Below are positions 5,895-6,740 of a stretch of 6,740 nt of DNA, piece by piece. The notes under the pieces were generated by a model. That model was not told where the DNA came from and made no database searches. It was given only the letters and a program-made list of their open reading frames with translations. The stretch covers positions 1 through 6,740 of the forward strand of contig CAJLRT010000056.1 of NCBI GenBank assembly GCA_905209135.1, in the 5' to 3' direction. The stretch's first letter is position 1, and each line of letters starts with the position of its first letter. This stretch comes from an uncultured Eubacteriales bacterium (GTDB lineage Bacteria > Bacillota > Clostridia > Oscillospirales > UMGS1783). A program made the translations under genes and the position numbers.

Positions 5895-6740
5895 TTACGT
5901 CTCGTTTTTCCGGATCACAATCCGGACCTCCTGGCCCGTTGCCGCCTTGTAGGCCGCTTCCAGCGCCTGCACGTTTTCGCGCTCGCTCAGCAGGTCGTAG
6001 GCGAAAGCCGAATCCGGCCGGATCTCCAGGATATCCCCGCTTAGCTGCATTGCGTCCGGCAAAAAGCTCACAAGACCGGGTTTTCTGATATGCGGGCGCA
6101 TTTTTGCGCTCAGCCCCGTATCCGCGCCATCAGGCGGCGCACTTTCCTGCGCCGGCGCAACCGCTTCGGACGCCGGGGGTTCTGCGGCCTCCGCCGCAGG
6201 AGCTTTCGCAGGCGGGGCCGCCGCCCCGGGCTGCTGCTGCGCCGCATCGGACGGCACGGCAGGCGGCTTTTGCCGGAGAGCGCCGGATTCCAGCCGCGCG
6301 ATCCGCGCCGCGAGCGCGGCGGGAGCGCCGGAATAGTCCGGGTTGCACAGCTTAATCAGGCACACCTCGGCCGCAATTCGGTTGCTGGAATTGCGCGTCG
6401 TTTTCATCAGCGCGCCGCTCAGCTCTTCAATACAATATAAAATATAGGACGTTTCCATGCTGTCCGCCGTTTTCCGCAGCGCGGCCACATCCTCGCGCGC
6501 ACGGCGGACGGCGCTGCCGCCGCCCAGCTTCAACAGCATGGCGTCCCGGTAACACGCAATCAGGTCGGACAGCAGAAGGTCCATTTTCTTGGAGCCTTCA
6601 TACAGCCTGTCCACCGCCTCCAGAACCGCGCCGGTATCGCCTGCCGCCGCGGCGTCCATAATCTCTGTCAACTGACCCACGCCGGCCATGCCGGTTAACT
6701 GCTGCACGAGCGGCACCGTCACTTTCCCGGCAGTCTGGCA
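5895..6740 (-). CDS. dnaX: DNA polymerase III subunit gamma/tau, C-terminal part
   Basis: Clamp-loader ATPase subunit of the replicative polymerase. Only the last 281 residues are in the window; the N-terminal ATPase domain lies beyond the right edge. The visible start (CQTAGKVTVPLVQQLTGMAGVGQLTEIMDAAAAGDTGAVLEAVDRLYEGSKKMDLLLSDLIACYRDAMLLK) is the helical collar domain III that oligomerises the clamp loader. Its DAAAAGDTGAVL and GSKKMDLLLSDL segments match the usual DnaX pattern. A linker very rich in Ala, Pro and Glu (about 6230-6090) follows. The end is a small alpha/beta region (ILEIRPDSAFAYDLLSERENVQALEAAYKAATGQEVRIVIRK) resembling the tau C-terminal fold. No A-rich slippery heptamer of the E. 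coli type is apparent in the visible part. The position directly before ybaB-recR supports the call. Confidence 0.95.
   Translation of the reverse strand, partial: CQTAGKVTVPLVQQLTGMAGVGQLTEIMDAAAAGDTGAVLEAVDRLYEGSKKMDLLLSDLIACYRDAMLLKLGGGSAVRRAREDVAALRKTADSMETSYILYCIEELSGALMKTTRNSSNRIAAEVCLIKLCNPDYSGAPAALAARIARLESGALRQKPPAVPSDAAQQQPGAAAPPAKAPAAEAAEPPASEAVAPAQESAPPDGADTGLSAKMRPHIRKPGLVSFLPDAMQLSGDILEIRPDSAFAYDLLSERENVQALEAAYKAATGQEVRIVIRKNET

Noticed and set aside
5895..6740. Programmed frameshift site in dnaX
   Set aside because: No A AAA AAG-type slippery heptamer was seen in the visible part; the upstream part is outside the window.

Overview
The window comes from a GC-rich, low-motility-of-evidence but clearly Firmicutes-like genome, most likely Clostridia. 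The reasons are the dnaX-ybaB-recR cluster, a Mini-RNase III gene, a YitT/DUF2179 membrane protein, purine-rich Shine-Dalgarno (SD) sites and frequent TTG starts. Species cannot be assigned from sequence reading alone. All six real genes lie on the minus strand, so transcription runs from right to left.

Right half (6740 down to about 4510) is a compact housekeeping operon for DNA replication, repair and RNA processing. It holds the C-terminal part of dnaX (clamp-loader tau/gamma, cut by the window edge), ybaB/ebfC (nucleoid-associated protein), recR (recombination mediator) and mrnC (Mini-ribonuclease III). Gaps are 16-25 nt, which suggests one transcript. dnaX-ybaB-recR is a classic conserved order. 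mrnC directly after recR is less familiar.

Middle (4509 to 3354): a strong hairpin directly follows the mrnC stop codon and contains the SD of the next gene. That gene encodes a YitT-family membrane protein, starts at TTG and has an unusual basic N-terminal extension. A 152-nt intergenic region follows. It contains a second terminator-like hairpin with a short U-tract, ending only about 12 nt before the SD of the next gene.

Left half (3353 to 1) is the first 1117 codons of a giant membrane enzyme of the cyclic beta-1,2-glucan synthase (NdvB/ChvB/Cgs) type. It has a GT84-like glycosyltransferase domain flanked by membrane segments, then a glycoamylase-like (GH189-type) cyclisation domain that is cut by the left edge. 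The expected C-terminal GH94-like part lies outside the window. A long open frame on the opposite strand across this gene is a codon-aligned shadow and not a gene.

I found no novel defence system, mobile element, CRISPR array or RNA gene. The points most worth a second look are the two hairpins placed at translation-initiation regions and the cyclic-glucan-synthase-type enzyme in a probable Gram-positive lineage.
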